A stretch of DNA of 64,000 nucleotides from the NCBI RefSeq assembly GCF_000764205.1, contig NZ_JQDZ01000123.1:1-64000 (forward strand). The letters run 5' to 3'. Under the pieces are notes generated by a model. The model made no database searches. It worked only from the letters and a program-made list of their open reading frames with translations, and was not told where the DNA came from. The position numbers and the translations under genes were made by a program. Positions 61,294 to 64,000 of the stretch are shown in pieces (the first letter of the stretch is position 1; every line of letters starts with the position of its first letter). Source of the DNA: Thalassotalea sp. ND16A. Lineage in GTDB: Bacteria; Pseudomonadota; Gammaproteobacteria; Enterobacterales; Alteromonadaceae.

Positions 61294-63123
61294 ATGGAAG
61301 AGTGGGTTGGCAGTATCTGGCATCAGTTTATCACTCGTAAAGCCAGTACCGAGTTTGAGCAGGCCAAGGTTAATTTTGACCAGGTGAGTAAATCTGTTGG
61401 TATTGTGTTTCGGGCGTTAGGCGGCGATGCAGTAAAAAGAGTAGAAGCGGCAAGTCATCGTGATTATTTATCACGCAAAAGTTTTTTACAAAAGATCTCT
61501 GGTGATAATCAGCAAATCAGTCTTGCCTGGCAAGATGCTGACAGCTTAAGGCTACCTGAATACATCGCAGTGTTTCCTGAGCAGGAACTGAATGCTGACC
61601 TATATATTTGGCTGGCAGTGCTGGCAGCACATCATAGCGGCCGCTTTAAGCATTGGGCCATCGACAATCAACAACTTGTGGTTGATGTGCTTAACCAGTT
61701 TCCGGCATTAAAACCCAGATATCAACGACTGGCACAGGCGTTTGTTAAATTACGCCCAGGTGTTGAAAAACGCCCTGCCGCGGAACAGGAAATGGAACAA
61801 GCCATCATCGATGCAATTTTATCTCCGGGCTCAGTAACAGAATTTCCAACGGTAAACTATGCACCACAAGCCGTATTTTTATGGCTTTATCCATCGGCGC
61901 AAGCAACCGATCAAATTCAGGCAGAGTATGCCGATGACGTAGAAGAGCCAGAAGGCTCAAGCGGCAAAAAGCAAAATAAGGCGGGGCGGAAAAAGACAGA
62001 GCGAGTAGAGTCGACAAACAGCCGTGATGGGATGATGATCTTTCGTCTGGAAAGTTTATTTTCCTGGAGTGAGTTTGCCAATCTAGATCGTGGCAATGAT
62101 GACAGTGACGACGATGATGGCGACCGAGTTGCCGATGATTTAGACAAAATCACCATATCGAAGCAGCAAGATCAAAAAAGTGCCCGCATTAAAATAGACC
62201 TCGATTTACCGTCAAGCTCCGAAGATGATATCCCGCTAGGTGAAGGCATAAAACTGCCAGAATGGGATTATCGTAAACAGCAATTAGTTAGCGACAGGTG
62301 TCTATTGCAACCTATGTTGCCAAAAGATGCTGTTGCGCAAAAATTACCGTTGCATTTGCAAAAAACGGCAAAAAATATTCAGGCGCAATTCGAGCAATTA
62401 CAAACGCTGCGCTATTGGTTGAAAAGCCAGCAGCAAGGTGAAGAACTGGATCTTAATGCCTGGCTCGATTTTCATGTCGAGCGACAAATATCGCCAACCG
62501 CAGAAAAAGGCCTGTATCAAAGTTTTCGCGGCAACAATCGCGATCTGTCCTGTTTGTTACTCGCCGATTTGTCGATGTCTACCGACTCGCATCTAGATGA
62601 TGAGATGCGGGTTATTGACGTAGTACGCGACAGTATGTTGTTGTTTGGTGAAGCGTTAAACGTAGTAGGTGATAATTTTGCCATGTATGGTTTCTCCTCG
62701 GTAAAACGCTCGCATATTCGTTTCACTATGCTGAAAAACTTTAAAGAATCTTATGATGATAATGTCCGTGGTCGTATCCAGGCGATTCGCCCTGGTTTTT
62801 ATACCCGCATGGGCGCCGCGATAAGGCAAGCGAGCAAAATATTGCAAGAGCAAAAGTCATCGCAAAAGTTATTATTGATATTAACCGATGGCAAACCAAA
62901 CGATATTGATCATTATGAAGGCCGATTTGGCATTGAAGACACCAAACAAGCGATATTAGAGGCGAAACAGGCGGGGTTAAAACCGTTCTGTATTACCGTA
63001 GACAAAGAGGCGGAAGAATATTTACCGTATATCTTCGGCCGCCATAGTTACACGGTAATGCTCAGTCCGTCACAATTGCCGGTATGCCTGCCACAAATTT
63101 ATCATCGCCTAACTGCGAACTAG
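61294..63123 (+). CDS. norD: NorD-type VWA protein, NO reductase activation
   Basis: 609 residues from ATG 61294 (TTG 61285 is possible). A helical N-terminal half, an acidic linker (GNDDSDDDDGDRVADDLD), and a C-terminal von Willebrand A domain with the MIDAS start LLADLSMSTDS and DGKPND as the later motif. NorD works with NorQ to mature NorCB. Its own FNR-type box precedes it. Confidence 0.92.
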   Translation: MEEWVGSIWHQFITRKASTEFEQAKVNFDQVSKSVGIVFRALGGDAVKRVEAASHRDYLSRKSFLQKISGDNQQISLAWQDADSLRLPEYIAVFPEQELNADLYIWLAVLAAHHSGRFKHWAIDNQQLVVDVLNQFPALKPRYQRLAQAFVKLRPGVEKRPAAEQEMEQAIIDAILSPGSVTEFPTVNYAPQAVFLWLYPSAQATDQIQAEYADDVEEPEGSSGKKQNKAGRKKTERVESTNSRDGMMIFRLESLFSWSEFANLDRGNDDSDDDDGDRVADDLDKITISKQQDQKSARIKIDLDLPSSSEDDIPLGEGIKLPEWDYRKQQLVSDRCLLQPMLPKDAVAQKLPLHLQKTAKNIQAQFEQLQTLRYWLKSQQQGEELDLNAWLDFHVERQISPTAEKGLYQSFRGNNRDLSCLLLADLSMSTDSHLDDEMRVIDVVRDSMLLFGEALNVVGDNFAMYGFSSVKRSHIRFTMLKNFKESYDDNVRGRIQAIRPGFYTRMGAAIRQASKILQEQKSSQKLLLILTDGKPNDIDHYEGRFGIEDTKQAILEAKQAGLKPFCITVDKEAEEYLPYIFGRHSYTVMLSPSQLPVCLPQIYHRLTAN

Positions 63124-63144
63124 TGCTGAATTGGGATAACTACT

Positions 63145-63336
63145 ATGTCTGAATCAGCCCCATGCCTGTATTGTCAAACCGATAACGAAGCCGGTTTACG
63201 CGACTGTAAAAACTGTGGCATGCCATTGGCACCTTCGCACCCGGAAAACCGTAAACGCGGGCTGAAATTCTTTAGCAAAGCATTTTGGTTAATCGCCATA
63301 TTCTGTGTGATTATGATGTTTTATTTACCGAGATAA
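63145..63336 (+). CDS. dnrP: DnrP-like zinc-ribbon membrane protein
   Basis: 63 residues. CLYC (8-11) and CKNC (21-24) form a zinc ribbon; a single C-terminal membrane helix FWLIAIFCVIMMFYLP follows. Proteins of this kind are called DnrP next to denitrification regulators and nor genes. It is 21 bp after norD and in the same transcript. Confidence 0.8.
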   Translation: MSESAPCLYCQTDNEAGLRDCKNCGMPLAPSHPENRKRGLKFFSKAFWLIAIFCVIMMFYLPR

Positions 63337-63355
63337 ACCTTAGTCTCGCAAATGC

Positions 63356-63390
63356 AAAAAAGCCAGCAACAAATTTGTTACTGGCTTTTT
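63356..63390. terminator. Bidirectional terminator after dnrP
   Basis: AAAAAGCCAG...CTGGCTTTTT with AACAAA/TTTGTT continuing the stem; perfect apart from one base, ends in T and begins in A, so it serves both strands. Confidence 0.9.
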
Positions 63391-63433
63391 AGTTTAAGTG
63401 TCATGTCCTGAAACAGGTTTACACTTTTAGAAC

Positions 63434-64000
63434 TTATTTAATACCCTTAGCGTTTAAATGCGAAGTATATTGTTTATCCGTGCCGTTGATGTGGTTAATT
63501 AACCAGTCACTGAGAAATTTGCTGACTTCTTCAAAAGCATCGTGACCAATTTGTTCATATTTTTGTTCAATTTCTTTAATTTTCTCTATCATGATCTGGT
63601 GTTGCTGTTTATGGGCTTCCAGATCAGGGTAACCACTTTCACTCATCAGCTCTTCCTCGCGAGTAAAATGATAATGAGTGTATTCAATTAACTCTTTTAA
63701 ACTTTGATGTTCAAACTCTGCGCCCATGTCGTAGTCATAAGCGGTATTAAATTGATTCAATAAGGTAATCAGCTTTTGATGGTCAAGATCGAGTGACTTA
63801 ACGCCAACACTATATTCACTCTTCCATTTTAAAATCCTGCCATTTTTTCTTTGGCTATACAACCATGGGATCAGGATCAACAGGGCGATTAACAGCCAGG
63901 ATATCTTGTTATCCATCCCGCTCAAAAAGCCGAGGAAGATAACCACAGTAACCAGCCCGATTAAGGCTGCATAAATCAATGCTTTGTAACGATTCGTCAT
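63434..64000 (-). CDS. Membrane-anchored bacteriohemerythrin
   Basis: 188 residues. Two membrane helices (about 8-27 and 34-50), then a hemerythrin domain with all seven iron ligands: His74, His111, Glu115, His130, His134, His170 and Asp175 (LDLDHQKLI, HFTREEELM, HKQQH, HINGTD). It could bind O2 or NO at the inner face of the membrane. Next to the nor genes, an NO-binding or delivery role is attractive but unproven. The start ATG is the last three bases of the window. Confidence 0.93.
   Translation of the reverse strand: MTNRYKALIYAALIGLVTVVIFLGFLSGMDNKISWLLIALLILIPWLYSQRKNGRILKWKSEYSVGVKSLDLDHQKLITLLNQFNTAYDYDMGAEFEHQSLKELIEYTHYHFTREEELMSESGYPDLEAHKQQHQIMIEKIKEIEQKYEQIGHDAFEEVSKFLSDWLINHINGTDKQYTSHLNAKGIK

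Overview
The window looks like a marine gammaproteobacterium of the order Alteromonadales, close to Thalassotalea/Colwellia. The evidence is moderate-to-low GC, the gene content (YqiK/YqiJ, ActP-CrbS/CrbR acetate cluster, NorCB with NorQ/NorD, MoxR-DUF58-TgpA operon) and a large integron cassette array. This is inference from gene families; no rRNA gene is present.

Region 1 (1-13406) is the part of a chromosomal integron that lies away from any integrase; no intI is visible. About sixteen attC-like sites share a right half resembling TTTTAGCCAACT...CTTAATG.GGCGTTAGGC and separate mostly single-gene, plus-strand cassettes. These encode GNAT acetyltransferases, a YjdM/PhnA zinc-ribbon protein, a DsbA-like thioredoxin-fold protein, lipoproteins, NTF2-like and DUF proteins, a CARB-type class A beta-lactamase and a tRNA-binding (CsaA/YgjH) protein. 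An IS110-family transposase has cut into an attC at the left end. The array is littered with relics: a ParDE toxin-antitoxin pair, an antisense ParD, a hydroxymuconate isomerase fragment, a frameshifted GNAT and three apparent gene chimeras (GFA leader-GNAT, helix-hairpin-helix-RidA, secreted leader-alpha/beta hydrolase). attC sites become more degenerate to the right, as expected for old, distal cassettes.

Region 2 (13438-30000) holds an amino-acid racemase, a minus-strand MoxR-DUF58-TgpA operon, a uracil-DNA glycosylase-like gene, a MerR regulator with a classical 19-bp-spacer promoter, and a run of small accessory genes: a methyltransferase, GST, XRE-membrane protein, GNATs, cupin, glycosyltransferase, PaiB-like protein and ChrA.

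Region 3 (28711-36350) is a macAB/ADOP-type ABC efflux operon with its own NtrC-type regulator and histidine kinase. A good sigma-54 promoter (GG-N10-GC) lies in front of the membrane-fusion protein, with a paired inverted-repeat candidate enhancer upstream. A secreted prolyl oligopeptidase and the YqiK/YqiJ flotillin pair follow.

Region 4 (41395-54692) is an acetate-utilisation locus: response regulator CrbR, SSS-hybrid kinase CrbS, the ActP symporter with its DUF4212 partner, a cNMP/CBS/DUF294 protein with a 3'-5' exonuclease, acetyl-CoA synthetase and a DcaP-like porin. A shared palindrome TTAGAC-N4-GTCTAR occurs twice before acs and once before the DUF4212-actP operon, making it a candidate CrbR operator.

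Region 5 (57061-64000) is a nitric-oxide reductase locus: norQ, a small membrane gene, norC-norB, a GNAT, norD, dnrP and a membrane bacteriohemerythrin. Three FNR/DNR-type boxes stand before norQ, norC and norD, two of them at almost exactly -41.5 from a good -10. Several MITE-like inverted-repeat elements and a dispersed repeat are scattered through the chromosomal part.
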